A DNA stretch of 64,000 nt from Euzebyales bacterium. Its GTDB lineage: Bacteria > Actinomycetota > Nitriliruptoria > Euzebyales > JAHELV01. The position numbers and the translations under genes were made by a program. Where the stretch lies: positions 1 through 64,000 of the forward strand of contig DASUUK010000074.1 of NCBI GenBank assembly GCA_036374135.1. Direction: 5' to 3'. This document shows positions 8,166 through 16,651 of the stretch, piece by piece (position 1 is the stretch's first letter; every line of letters starts with the position of its first letter). The notes under the pieces were generated by a model. The model searched no databases, was not told where the DNA came from, and saw only the letters and a program-made list of their open reading frames with translations.

Positions 8166-9206
8166 TCACATGACGGCGATGTGGCCCGGGCCGTCCGCCG
8201 TGGCACGCCCGACCACGGCCGCGTCGTGACCGGATCCGCGCAGATCCTCGACGACCGTGTCGGCGACATCCCGTTCGACGCCGAACAGCAGCCCACCCGA
8301 CGTCTGCGCGTCGGCGAGCAGCAGCAGCGTGTCGTCGTCGGTGTCCGGGGCGCGCACGACCTCCGCCGCCCACGCCAGGTTGCGCCGCGTGCCGCCGGGA
8401 ACCATCCCCTGGTGCAGCAGATCGAGGACACCGGGCAGGACCGGTACCGCCGCAGCGTCGACCTGCACATCGACGCCCGAGGCCTCGGCCATCCGGCGCA
8501 GGTGCCCGAGCAGCCCGAAGCCGGTGATGTCGGTGGCGCCGGTGGCGCCGGCGCGCACCGCCACCCCGGCGGCGTCGGCGTTCAGCCGGACCATGGACGC
8601 CACGGCCGCGTCGACGACGTCGTCAGGTGCCACACCACGCTTGATCGCCGTGCTCACGATCCCGACGCCGAGTGGTTTGCTGAGCACCAGGATTTCGCCC
8701 GCGCGAAGCCCGTCCGCGCGAAGCATCGCATCGACGGCGACCTCACCGACGACCGCGCATCCGAACTTCGGCTCGGGGTCGTCGATCGTGTGGCCGCCGG
8801 CGGTGATCCACCCGCCGTCGGCTGCGGCGGCCTCGGCGCCGGCCAGCACGTCGCCCAGCAGGTCGAGCGGCAGCGCGTCACGGTTCCAGCCCACCACGTT
8901 GAGCGCGAACAACGGGCGACCGCCCATCGCGTAGACGTCACTGGCGGCATTGGTCGCGGCGATGCGGCCCCACAGGCAGGCGTCGTCGACCAGAGGCGTG
9001 ATGACGTCGACCGTCGCCACCAGGGCGCGGTCGTCGTCGAGCAGCCAGACCGCCGCGTCGTCGCCGGGATCGGCGCCGATCAGCAGCCGGTCGTCACGGC
9101 CGGGGTGCAGACGGCGCAGGACCTGCGCCAGCTCGCCGGGGGCGAGCTTGCACGCTCACCCCGCGCCGTGGCTGAACTCGGTCAGTCGACGGGTCGACGG
9201 ATCCAC
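8166..9206 (-). CDS. selD: selenide, water dikinase SelD, itself a selenoprotein (in-frame TGA = Sec17)
   Basis: SelD makes selenophosphate, the selenium donor for Sec-tRNA, from selenide and ATP. Reading through one TGA (9158-9156) gives a 346-residue protein beginning VDPSTRRLTEFSHGAG-U-ACKLAPGEL. The TGA falls exactly at residue 17, where E. coli SelD has its catalytic cysteine, followed by the conserved CK. Downstream are VATVDVITPLVDD, NAASDVYAMGGRP, and the glycine-rich TDITGFGLLGHL and LLLADAQTSGG. The GTG start (9206) has GAAGG seven bases upstream. A hairpin follows the TGA directly (9130-9148). Stopping at TGA or starting after it would lose the catalytic residue. It ends the mobA-fdhD operon. 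Proteins annotated from the first ATG after the TGA would be truncated. Confidence 0.93.
9130..9158 (-). promoter_or_regulatory. selD UGA codon and SECIS-like hairpin
   Basis: The TGA occupies 9158-9156. From the eighth base after it, AGCTCGCC and GGCGAGCT form a perfect 8-bp stem around CCC (9148-9130). Bacterial SECIS elements lie within about 40 nt downstream of the UGA, where SelB binds. The stem register differs from the two formate dehydrogenase hairpins in this window, and the loop lacks their GGTCT. Confidence 0.65.
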
Positions 9207-9458
9207 TGCGCGCCTTCGTTCGGTTGCCACCGGTCTGTCGCGAGCCTATCCGCGTGCCGGCCGTGTGCGACGGTCCGCGGAACCACCGGCCAGTGCACGT
9301 GCTGGTGACCAACGCGAACGCCGGTGGCGCGCACGGGCGCCACGTCGATCTCAGCCTGCCCAACTACCACGAGGTGCTGCACCGGACCGTGCGGCTGGTG
9401 TCCAGTCGCGTGCGCGGCGGGCCCCTCTCGTGAGGCCGGACAGGTCGCGCGACCCCGG
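9207..9458. other. interval between selD and the membrane-protein gene
   Basis: About 250 bases with no convincing gene. A plus-strand open frame (9224-9433) includes LVTNANAGGAHGRHVDLSLP and NYHEVLHRTVRLV, which look somewhat protein-like. It has no good ribosome site and no family I recognise, so it is not called as a gene. The selD ribosome site (GAAGG) lies just inside this interval. Confidence 0.3.
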
Positions 9459-9947
9459 CTACCCGGGCCCGGACGTGTGCGCGACCGGCATGTCGTCCCG
9501 GTCGGCGGGGATGCCCGATGCGGCGATCGCCATGACGATGAGAGCGGACAACGCTGGGGGCCACGCCTGCAGCAGCACGAGCAGCACGGCTCCGGTCCAC
9601 GCGCCAACGGCCACGAGCATCGCGACCCACCGCGCCAGCAGGCGTTCGACGATGAGTCTGGCCCCGGTGTCCTCGTCAGCGCCCGTCGCGGACCGCTCCT
9701 CCGCATCGCCGTCGGACGCGTTCGCACCGGCCGGCGTGTCGGCGCCCGCGCCGTGCGGTCGGCGCGGGCGGCTGGACCTGCGCGCCATGACCGGCACGGC
9801 AACCAGGAGGATCGACAGGATGTCCGGGACGCCGTAGCCGCGGACGCCCTCGGTGCGCAACTGCATCAGCAGCAGCCCGGCGGCGGCAACGGCGCCGATG
9901 ACCGCCGTCTGTCGCGCCAGGAGCCCGTGCATGGTGACCTCGATCAT
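9459..9947 (-). CDS. small membrane protein of unknown function
   Basis: A 162-residue protein with about four hydrophobic segments. Two lie in the first 50 residues (AVIGAVAAAGLLLMQL and DILSILLVAVPVMA). A polar, alanine- and aspartate-rich linker of about 45 residues follows, then a long hydrophobic stretch from WVAMLVAVGAWTGAVLL to ALIVMAIAASGI. No family is recognised. It is codirectional with fdhD, 33 bp downstream of it, and precedes selD, so it is probably part of the formate dehydrogenase maturation operon. Nothing shows what it transports or anchors. Confidence 0.65.
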   Translation of the reverse strand: MIEVTMHGLLARQTAVIGAVAAAGLLLMQLRTEGVRGYGVPDILSILLVAVPVMARRSSRPRRPHGAGADTPAGANASDGDAEERSATGADEDTGARLIVERLLARWVAMLVAVGAWTGAVLLVLLQAWPPALSALIVMAIAASGIPADRDDMPVAHTSGPG

Positions 9948-9980
9948 CGCACGCGCAGCGGCCGCGTGCGGCGTGGCGGA

Positions 9981-10799
9981 TCAGCCCAGCCGCCACTGCC
10001 CACAGTAGACGTTCATGCGTTCGCCCCGGACGAAGCCGACGAGCGTCATGCCCGCATCCTCCGCCAGGTGGACCGCCAGCGAGGTCGGCGCGGACACGGC
10101 CGCGATGACCGGCATCCGCGCGCGCAACGCCTTCTGCACGATCTCGAACGCGATGCGACCCGACACCATGAGGACCTGCCCGCTCAACGGCAGCTGCCCC
10201 TGGAGCGCCGCGGCGCCGATCAACTTGTCCACGGCGTTGTGGCGGCCCACGTCCTCCCGCAGATCGAGCATGTCGCCGTCGGCGGAGAACCGCGCGGCCG
10301 CGTGCAGGCCACCGGTCCGGTCGAAGACGCGCTGCGCACGGCGCATCGCGTCGGGCAGGCCCGACACGACCGCGGTCGACACCCGGACGGTGTCGTCGAT
10401 CGGTGGGAGGTCGCGGCGGACGGCGTCGATGCTCGCCGTGCCGCAGATGCCGCATGACGAGGTCGTGTAGACGTTGCGCCGCAGGTCGACGGGCACGGTC
10501 CCGCCGTCGCGCCGGGCGATGTCGACGACGTTGTAGGTCTGAAGGCCGGTGTCGAGCGCCGTGCCGACGCAGTAGCGGATGCCCGCGATGTCCGCGGGAT
10601 CGTCGATCAGTCCCTCGGTGAGGCAGAAGCCCGCGGCGAGCTCGAAGTCCGACCCCGGTGTGCGCATGGTCACCGAGACCGCTTCGCCGCCGACGCGGAT
10701 CTCCATGGGCTCCTCTGCGGCCAGCGTGTCGACCATCGGCCGGACAGCCGCACCCTCGACGCGACGGACCCGGCGTCGGACCGTGACCTGCTCGGCCAT
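9981..10799 (-). CDS. fdhD: formate dehydrogenase accessory sulfurtransferase FdhD
   Basis: A 272-residue FdhD protein. It passes sulfur from a cysteine desulfurase to the molybdenum/bis-MGD cofactor so that formate dehydrogenase becomes active. The sulfur-carrying CxxC loop is present as SSCGICG near residue 121. Other family signatures are PGSDFELAAGFCLTEG, LREDVGRHNAVDKLIG, and VSGRIAFEIVQKA. The ATG overlaps the stop of the ATP-grasp gene (TGATG), indicating coupled translation. Its clients are the two Sec-containing formate dehydrogenases at 18.8-22.2 and 26.9-28.9 kb. Confidence 0.96.
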   Translation of the reverse strand: MAEQVTVRRRVRRVEGAAVRPMVDTLAAEEPMEIRVGGEAVSVTMRTPGSDFELAAGFCLTEGLIDDPADIAGIRYCVGTALDTGLQTYNVVDIARRDGGTVPVDLRRNVYTTSSCGICGTASIDAVRRDLPPIDDTVRVSTAVVSGLPDAMRRAQRVFDRTGGLHAAARFSADGDMLDLREDVGRHNAVDKLIGAAALQGQLPLSGQVLMVSGRIAFEIVQKALRARMPVIAAVSAPTSLAVHLAEDAGMTLVGFVRGERMNVYCGQWRLG

Positions 10800-12049
10800 C
10801 ACGTCACCTCGGTCGCCTTCGGGTGCTGGTCGGAAGCCCACGCTCCCAGCAACCCACGGTAGCGGGCGACGAACTGCTCGTGCTCGTGGGGCGGAAAGGC
10901 GTCGACGATGGTGGCCACCAGGTGGTCGTCGAACTGCGTGCTGGAGATGTATTCGACCATCGCAGCGTCGAGATGGGCGAGGTGGCTGGCACAGAACGCG
11001 GTGTAGCGCTCCCGCTCGAGGTAGTCGTCGGCCAGCGCCTGGTAGGCCGCGAGCTTGTCCTCCCAGCTGCGGTTCGGGTCGTCGGCGATGTTGTAGAACT
11101 GGCGCATCTGCCCGTCCAGATGCATCCGCCGCCCCGTCGTGGCGCAGTAGACCGCCCACTTGACCAGCGTGCTGATCGCCCACGGGAAGTAGTAGTGCAG
11201 GCTGATGATCGCCATGTCGGGACAGGCGTTGGCGAAGTCGATCGGGTATGCCACGCCGTCGCGCAGGATGACCTCGAACGAGTTGTGCTCCCAGCGGAAG
11301 AACGCTCCGATCGTGCGGCCGAACGTGTCGATCTCACGGCCGGCCTCCGGGGTGAGGAAGTCGTGACTGACGCTGTAACGCTCGTGGAGTGGCTTCGTCG
11401 GGTCGTACGCGAGGATGATCGTCTCGGCCCCGATCTGCAGCCCACGCGCGAACACGTCGTAGCCCTCGATCCCGGCCTGGACGTGCATGAGCTCGCGGCC
11501 GGACTCGTCGAACGCCGCGCGCAACTCGTCGGGACCGCCCACGCGGGTGACGTTGACCCATCCGCCACCGTGGAACGGCTTGACGTATGACGGGTACCCC
11601 ACCGCCTCGCCGACGCGCTCGATGTCGAAGATGCGGTTGTACCTGCGAGCCGTCGGCGCGAAGCGCTCGTTGTCCGGCGGGACCTTGTGCGGCAGCAGCC
11701 AGGTATCGGGAACGTTGAACCCCAGACGCATCGCGGCGCAGAACGCCGCGTGCTTCTCCATGCTCTGGAACGTGAAAGGGTTGTTGGGCAGGTACACCTC
11801 ATCCATCAGCGCGACCTTCTTGAGCCACTCGCGTGGGTGGTAGTACCAGTAGGCGAGGCGGTCGACGACGAACGCGTGGCGGGCTGGCTGGCGCAAGCTG
11901 AACGGCTCGATGGTGATCCGCTCGGTGTCGAACCTGTGCGTCTCGCCGGCGTACGCGATGTTGAGGTCCAGGTGACGGACGAACTGCTCGAACGCTGTCG
12001 GCCAGTCGTCCTCGGTACCGAGCAACATGCCGATCAGGTGGGTGGTCAT
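10799..12049 (-). CDS. ATP-grasp domain carboxylate-amine ligase of unknown substrate
   Basis: A 416-residue protein with an ATP-grasp core. The nucleotide lysine and glycine loop is GYPSYVKPFHGGGWVNVTRV (about residues 150-170), and the late metal-site segment is VAYPIDFANACPDMAI (about 280-295). It has an N-terminal alpha/beta region and a helical, tyrosine- and tryptophan-rich C-terminal third. ATP-grasp enzymes join a carboxylate to an amine or thiol through an acyl phosphate. The start has GGAGG four bases upstream of the ATG. It lies between two esterase-fold genes and fdhD, overlapping fdhD by one base. It is not a familiar biosynthetic enzyme (purine, D-Ala-D-Ala, RimK or glutathione). 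Its product may be linked to the adjacent hydrolases, but this is inference. Confidence 0.8.
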   Translation of the reverse strand: MTTHLIGMLLGTEDDWPTAFEQFVRHLDLNIAYAGETHRFDTERITIEPFSLRQPARHAFVVDRLAYWYYHPREWLKKVALMDEVYLPNNPFTFQSMEKHAAFCAAMRLGFNVPDTWLLPHKVPPDNERFAPTARRYNRIFDIERVGEAVGYPSYVKPFHGGGWVNVTRVGGPDELRAAFDESGRELMHVQAGIEGYDVFARGLQIGAETIILAYDPTKPLHERYSVSHDFLTPEAGREIDTFGRTIGAFFRWEHNSFEVILRDGVAYPIDFANACPDMAIISLHYYFPWAISTLVKWAVYCATTGRRMHLDGQMRQFYNIADDPNRSWEDKLAAYQALADDYLERERYTAFCASHLAHLDAAMVEYISSTQFDDHLVATIVDAFPPHEHEQFVARYRGLLGAWASDQHPKATEVT

Positions 12050-12081
12050 CGTGCCTCCGTGTCCGTCGGTACCGGCGCCTG

Positions 12082-12822
12082 TCACACCACCCGGGGCAGG
12101 TGGTGCGCTATCTGGGCCCGCCAACTGGGCCAGTCGTGCGGGATGTCGTGGCCCCACAGATCGATCTCGAACGGGATGCCCTTCGCCGCCAGCACCTCCG
12201 CGAACCGTCGTGTGGACTCGAGCGAGCCAGTGGTGTCCTCCCACTGACCCTGGCCGCACACGAGGATCAGGCGGACGCGGCTGCGCAGCCAGTCGAGGTG
12301 GTCACCGTGGGTGTTCGCCACGTAGTCCATGGGGTTGTTGAAGTAGGTGGCGTCGCCACGGTGTCCCCAGCCGGTGGTCGAGATGTCGTAGTTGCCGCTC
12401 TGGCAGATGGCCAGCGGGAACAGGTCCGCCCGCTTCAGCGCGAAGTTGGCGGCGTGGTAGGCGCCCATGCTCGCGCCGGTCGTGATGATGTCCTGCGGTC
12501 CACCGCAGTCCTCGTGGATGAACGCGGTGACCTCGTGGGCGATCCAGTCCTCGTACCGCCCGTGCCGCCGTGAACGCTCCTCGGTGTCGATCGACCGGTC
12601 CGACCAGCTCTGCCCGTCGTAGCTGTCGACGCAGTAGACCTTGACGCGGCCATCATCGATGAGCCAGGCGATCGACTCGATCATGCCGCGGTCCTCGTAG
12701 TCCCAGGCGTTGCCCTGCTCGGACGGGAACACCAACAGCGGGCGACCGTGGTGGCCGTAGGCGATCACCCCGCCCGCCGCTCCGATGCTGCGCGACGGCA
12801 GGTAGAGGTGCTCCCGTCTCAT
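12082..12822 (-). CDS. esterase-fold hydrolase (putative esterase, PF00756-like), 246 aa
   Basis: A cytoplasmic-looking alpha/beta hydrolase with no signal peptide. The nucleophile elbow is TTGASMGAYHA (serine near residue 118). The acid and histidine of the triad probably lie in the C-terminal part, where IDLWGHDIPHDWPSW carries candidate residues. Acidic and aromatic segments such as CVDSYDGQSWSDRSID resemble esterase-D-type enzymes. Substrate unknown. It sits 32 bp upstream of the ATP-grasp gene and 34 bp downstream of a second, larger esterase, so the three are almost certainly cotranscribed. Confidence 0.82.
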   Translation of the reverse strand: MRREHLYLPSRSIGAAGGVIAYGHHGRPLLVFPSEQGNAWDYEDRGMIESIAWLIDDGRVKVYCVDSYDGQSWSDRSIDTEERSRRHGRYEDWIAHEVTAFIHEDCGGPQDIITTGASMGAYHAANFALKRADLFPLAICQSGNYDISTTGWGHRGDATYFNNPMDYVANTHGDHLDWLRSRVRLILVCGQGQWEDTTGSLESTRRFAEVLAAKGIPFEIDLWGHDIPHDWPSWRAQIAHHLPRVV

Positions 12823-12856
12823 GATGCGTGCCCACCGGGGCGGTCACCAGATGCAC

Positions 12857-13987
12857 TCATGCCAACGCCCGTTCGATCAGGTCCGCGAGGTGCGGATCGA
12901 AGCTGTCACGCCACGCAACCCAGTTGTGCCCATCGCGGTGCTCCGCGAACGCCACGTCGTAGCCCTGTAGTGCCAGCGCGTCGCGGACCCTGCGGTTGTT
13001 GGCGAGGTTCTCCTCCACCGTCCCGCACGTCATGCCGACGGGGACCGGTCGGGTGACCCGCTCCGCCGCGCAGACGCTGTCGACGAACGCCACGATCCGG
13101 TCGAAGCGGAAGAACGCGGACTCCTGCCTGTCCGTGTACCGCTGGAAGAAGCTGCCCGACTGCAGGAACAGCCCACCGAACAGATCGGGATAGCGACGGT
13201 GCGCGTGCAGGGTGGCCAGCGCGCCGAGGCTGGCGCCCATGCCGATCCGCCACGACCGACCGTCACGACGCGCGCGCGGCTGGGGTGCGAGCCAGTCCAG
13301 CACCGGCATGAGCTCGCGGGCGAGCGCCCGTGCGTACTTGGGCGAGGCGGCGTAGTGCTCGTTGCGATCGGCCGGCGGCAGCAGCACGACGCGCAGCGGC
13401 GGCACCCGGCCGCGGGTGATCATGGTGTTGACGAAGCGCAGCAGGGCGCTGAAGCGGTCGTACTCCGGCCCGTCGTGGACGATCAGCAGCGGCGCCTCGC
13501 GCTCGAAGTCCATCTGCGGCGCGGCCCACAGACCGACGTTGAGCGTCGCGTCCAGGACGTCGCTGGCGAGGCTGAGCGTCATGTAGCGACCGGGCACGGG
13601 ACCGCTGTCCAACCATCGCGGCGCCCGATAGCCGGGCATCTCCACGACCGACTTGTCACCGAACGGCCCCGCGGCGCGGCGCGGGTTGTGCGGATCCAGC
13701 AGCAGCTCGCGCCTGCCGTCGTCGAACTCGACCTCGTACTGGTACTCGAGACGGTCCACATCCGGCCGGTCGAGTCGCGCCTGCCACAGCTGCTGCTGCC
13801 CGCCGTCCGTCGTGACGGCGCGCATCGTGGGGCCGATGCGCGGACGCGCCAGGCTCTGACACAATCGCACACGCCTGACGTGATCCGTGGGGAGACGCAA
13901 CCGGAAGAGGACGCCGGTCGCGTCGACGACCGGACCAAACGCAGACATCGACACGTCGGAGGCAGCGTAGACGGTGTCGGGGGTCAC
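12857..13987 (-). CDS. Fes-like esterase with N-terminal E-set (CBM48-type) domain
   Basis: A 376-residue protein in two parts. The N-terminal half is all-beta (GVLFRLRLPTDHVRRVRL, LEYQYEVEFDDGRRELLLDP), as in enterochelin-esterase-like enzymes and starch-active proteins. The C-terminal half is an alpha/beta hydrolase with the nucleophile motif GMGASLGALATLHAH (about residue 250) and a late histidine in EHRDGHNWVAWRD. Family members cleave siderophore, sugar or peptide esters. No signal peptide and no siderophore genes are nearby. The GTG start overlaps the mobA stop (GTGA) with GAGGG upstream; longer frames to the left read through mobA and are not credible. Confidence 0.82.
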   Translation of the reverse strand: MTPDTVYAASDVSMSAFGPVVDATGVLFRLRLPTDHVRRVRLCQSLARPRIGPTMRAVTTDGGQQQLWQARLDRPDVDRLEYQYEVEFDDGRRELLLDPHNPRRAAGPFGDKSVVEMPGYRAPRWLDSGPVPGRYMTLSLASDVLDATLNVGLWAAPQMDFEREAPLLIVHDGPEYDRFSALLRFVNTMITRGRVPPLRVVLLPPADRNEHYAASPKYARALARELMPVLDWLAPQPRARRDGRSWRIGMGASLGALATLHAHRRYPDLFGGLFLQSGSFFQRYTDRQESAFFRFDRIVAFVDSVCAAERVTRPVPVGMTCGTVEENLANNRRVRDALALQGYDVAFAEHRDGHNWVAWRDSFDPHLADLIERALA

Positions 13988-14568
13988 AGGTAGTCCCTCT
14001 GTCGGCTCTGCGCGCGGAATCGGGCGAGGTCCTGACGGGTGTCGAGGTCGAGCGACCACCGGCCGGCACATGGCACCGGCAGCGTCAACGCATTGACGCG
14101 GCCCAGCGCACGCGTCGGCGACCGCTCGCCGGCATCGAACGCGGCCGCGAGTCGGCGGAGCGCGCTGGTGGCGTAGACCGCGTGGAGCGGCTGCGGTCGT
14201 CCGTCGTGCACCGGGACGACGGCGGCGTGCCCGTTCCATGCGTTCGCCAGATCGAGGAGCACGCCCGGATCAGGATGCGGCATGTCGACGGCCACCACGG
14301 CGACCAGCGGGGTCGTGGCGGCGGCCAGTCCACCCAGGATCCCGGCCAGCGGGCCCGCTCCGGCGATGCGGTCGTCGACCTGCGGCCACACCACCTGTAG
14401 CAGCCGACGCGGTCCGGGCGCAACCAGCACCGTTGGACAGAGGGTCGCGAGTCGCGTCGCGACGTGCGACACGAGCGGCCGGCCGTCCACGGTGAGCAGC
14501 GCCTTGTCGGTGCCCATGCGACGGCTGCGGCCGCCGGCGAGCACCAGCCCGGTCAGGTCGTCACGCAC
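13984..14568 (-). CDS. mobA: molybdenum cofactor guanylyltransferase
   Basis: A 194-residue nucleotidyltransferase that attaches GMP to molybdopterin, giving the MGD cofactor required by formate dehydrogenases. The N-terminal GTP-binding signature is intact: GLVLAGGRSRRMGTDKALL. Later motifs are GAGPLAGILGGLAA, VVAVDMPHPDP, and RPQPLHAVYATS. It is the first gene of the minus-strand run ending in selD. The same operon holds FdhD and SelD, so this copy probably serves the formate dehydrogenases. Confidence 0.93.
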   Translation of the reverse strand: MRDDLTGLVLAGGRSRRMGTDKALLTVDGRPLVSHVATRLATLCPTVLVAPGPRRLLQVVWPQVDDRIAGAGPLAGILGGLAAATTPLVAVVAVDMPHPDPGVLLDLANAWNGHAAVVPVHDGRPQPLHAVYATSALRRLAAAFDAGERSPTRALGRVNALTLPVPCAGRWSLDLDTRQDLARFRAQSRQRDYL

Positions 14569-14641
14569 ACGACAATGATCGCAGTTGCCGCGCCGAGGGG
14601 CGGCCGATCGGCCGCCCCTCGGTTCCTAGGTGCTGTCGGTG

Positions 14642-16372
14642 CTAGGACTCCCCGTGCGCGGGTCCGTCACCGCCGTCGGAGCCGACGGTGCCCTCCGGGC
14701 CCGCGAACTCGTCGGGCAGATCCAGCGCCCTGCTGCCCGGGACCGACTTGCCCGGCACGCCGTTGACGTCCTCGGTCGAGTAGGCCAGCGTCAGCACCGC
14801 GAACGCGATGGCGTCGCTGTTGACGCCGAGCGCCTCCAGCGAGACGTTGCCGACCACGTCGTTCTCGTCGGCGAGCTCAGCGTAGACCGCCGGGTCGCGC
14901 TCCGGCTCCTCGGCGTCGGGGTCGAGGCTGTCACACGCGAGGTGGTAGCACGGGTCGTACTGCTCGCCCGTGACGCCCTCCCAGATCTCCTCCTGCTCGG
15001 CGGTCTTGGGCACCTCGGCGCCGGTGAACAGGCCGCTGGCCGGGATCCCGTTGAGGATGAACGCCTGGTAGTCGCTGCGCCCCGAGAACTCACTGTCCTC
15101 GTACGGGATGCCCTGCCAGGTGAAGTAGGTCTCGAACAGGTCCTCGAGCGCCTCGGAGCCCTCCGGGATCGGCACGCCGGTCGGTGCCGGGAAGCTCGAC
15201 TCGTCCGCGTCGTACACCCCGTAGATGAAGTTCGGCGACGAGATCATGTCGAAGTTCAGGTACGCCGCGATCCGGTCCAGCTCCGTCTGGCTCAGGCCCT
15301 CGACGTAGTCCTCGGACCCGACGAGTCCCTGCTCCTCGGCTGCCCACCAGCCGAAGCGCAGCGTGTTCCGCGGCTCGAGCTTCGACAGCGACAGCGCGAG
15401 CTCCAGCAGCGCAGCGGACCCGGATCCGTTGTCCTGGATGCCAGGACCCTGGATCACCGAGTCCAGGTGGGCGCCGGCCATGACGACGTTGTCGTCGTTC
15501 TTGCCGGGCAGTTCGGCGATCACGTTGTAGTCCTGCCGCGTCTGGATCGGTGGGACCTCGACGAAGGCCGTCGACCCCTCCTGGGCCAGCGCGACACCGT
15601 CGGCGAAGCTCGCACCCACGACAGGGATGCCGTGCTGGATGGACGTGCCGTCGTTCAGCGTCGACGCGTTCGCGACGATCAGGCCCTCGCGATCCGGCGT
15701 GTTGCCCTGGTTGAAGATGATGATCGCTTCGGCACCAGCGGTTTCGGCGTTCAGCGCCTTGTTCCCGAAGTTGCAGGCGCCGCGCTGGACGAGGGCGATG
15801 TCGTTGTCACCACTCCAGTCGATGCCATCGAAGTCCTCGGGCTCACATCCGCTCGTGGAATCGGCGCGTGCAGTCGGCCACTCGGTGGTGCCCAGCGCCA
15901 GGTCGACCGGGATGACATTGCCCTCAACCGTGCCGGAGCCGCTGCCCGTGAACGCACCGGTCTCGTAGTCGGCCGCTACGGGCGTCAGCTGCCGGAGCGT
16001 GGACGGCAAGACGAATGTGACATCGACCGGGTCGAGCTCGACCTTCCAGCCGGCCGCCGTCAGCAGGTCGGCGACATACTCCGCGCTGTTGTCGTATCCA
16101 TCGGTGCCTGCCGCGCGGGTTCCGGGGTAGAACGGGTCCTCGTTAGCGTCGGCGATCGCCTGGAACGCCTCCTGGTGGTCGAACACGCCCTCGGCGGTGA
16201 TGCACTCCAACAGCTTCTGGTAGGTGTTGTTGGTCCTGGTGTCGCACTTGTCCTTGGGCTCCGCCTGCGCCGCGGCTCCGGGTAGGAGTGCCGCGAGCAG
16301 CAGAGCCACGAGCGCCACCGCAAGCGCACGGATCCGTGCGCGCGACGGTGATAGCGCCGAATGATTCGTCAT
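14642..16372 (-). CDS. secreted M28-family zinc aminopeptidase with PA domain
   Basis: A 576-residue exported protein. A signal peptide with basic N-region and long hydrophobic core ends at about GAAAQA (residue 37). A protease-associated insert is seen around CNFGNKALNAETAGAEAIII. The M28 zinc ligands follow: AGAHLDSV with H and D, GIQDNGSGSAALLE, the catalytic glutamates in WWAAEEQGLVGS, and D in LNFDMISSPN. The unusually acidic composition and cysteine-containing YDPCYHLACDSLD suit an extracellular enzyme. The start is the second ATG of the frame, because it places the signal peptide normally. The acidic tail of about 40 residues is of unknown role. It is separated from the mobA operon by 73 bp on the same strand. 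Confidence 0.9.
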   Translation of the reverse strand: MTNHSALSPSRARIRALAVALVALLLAALLPGAAAQAEPKDKCDTRTNNTYQKLLECITAEGVFDHQEAFQAIADANEDPFYPGTRAAGTDGYDNSAEYVADLLTAAGWKVELDPVDVTFVLPSTLRQLTPVAADYETGAFTGSGSGTVEGNVIPVDLALGTTEWPTARADSTSGCEPEDFDGIDWSGDNDIALVQRGACNFGNKALNAETAGAEAIIIFNQGNTPDREGLIVANASTLNDGTSIQHGIPVVGASFADGVALAQEGSTAFVEVPPIQTRQDYNVIAELPGKNDDNVVMAGAHLDSVIQGPGIQDNGSGSAALLELALSLSKLEPRNTLRFGWWAAEEQGLVGSEDYVEGLSQTELDRIAAYLNFDMISSPNFIYGVYDADESSFPAPTGVPIPEGSEALEDLFETYFTWQGIPYEDSEFSGRSDYQAFILNGIPASGLFTGAEVPKTAEQEEIWEGVTGEQYDPCYHLACDSLDPDAEEPERDPAVYAELADENDVVGNVSLEALGVNSDAIAFAVLTLAYSTEDVNGVPGKSVPGSRALDLPDEFAGPEGTVGSDGGDGPAHGES

Positions 16373-16651
16373 CAGCTCACCCTTCGGGTCGTGCCCCCGC
16401 ACGCTGACCTCGGCTGCTGCGGGAGCGTCGAACGAACCACGTCACCCTAGACCGAACAAGCCATGACACAAAGGGGAGGAAGTCGTCACCCGAAGGGTGG
16501 AATGTAGCCATGCGTGACTAATGATTGACGACGCGTTGACATCACCGCCGATCAGCGCCGGAGAGGCTGATGACAACGGTCATGCGCACGTTAGCCGATG
16601 GTACAGGTGGCGTTCGCTGCCGGCGGTGTCGCCTGGTCGCACAGGCGATGG

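Noticed and set aside
9224-9433. 69-codon plus-strand frame between selD and the membrane-protein gene
   Set aside because: Some stretches look protein-like, but there is no ribosome site, no family match and no conserved context.
14630-16285. open frame of about 551 codons on the plus strand
   Set aside because: Antisense to the M28 peptidase, which has a signal peptide and full zinc motif.
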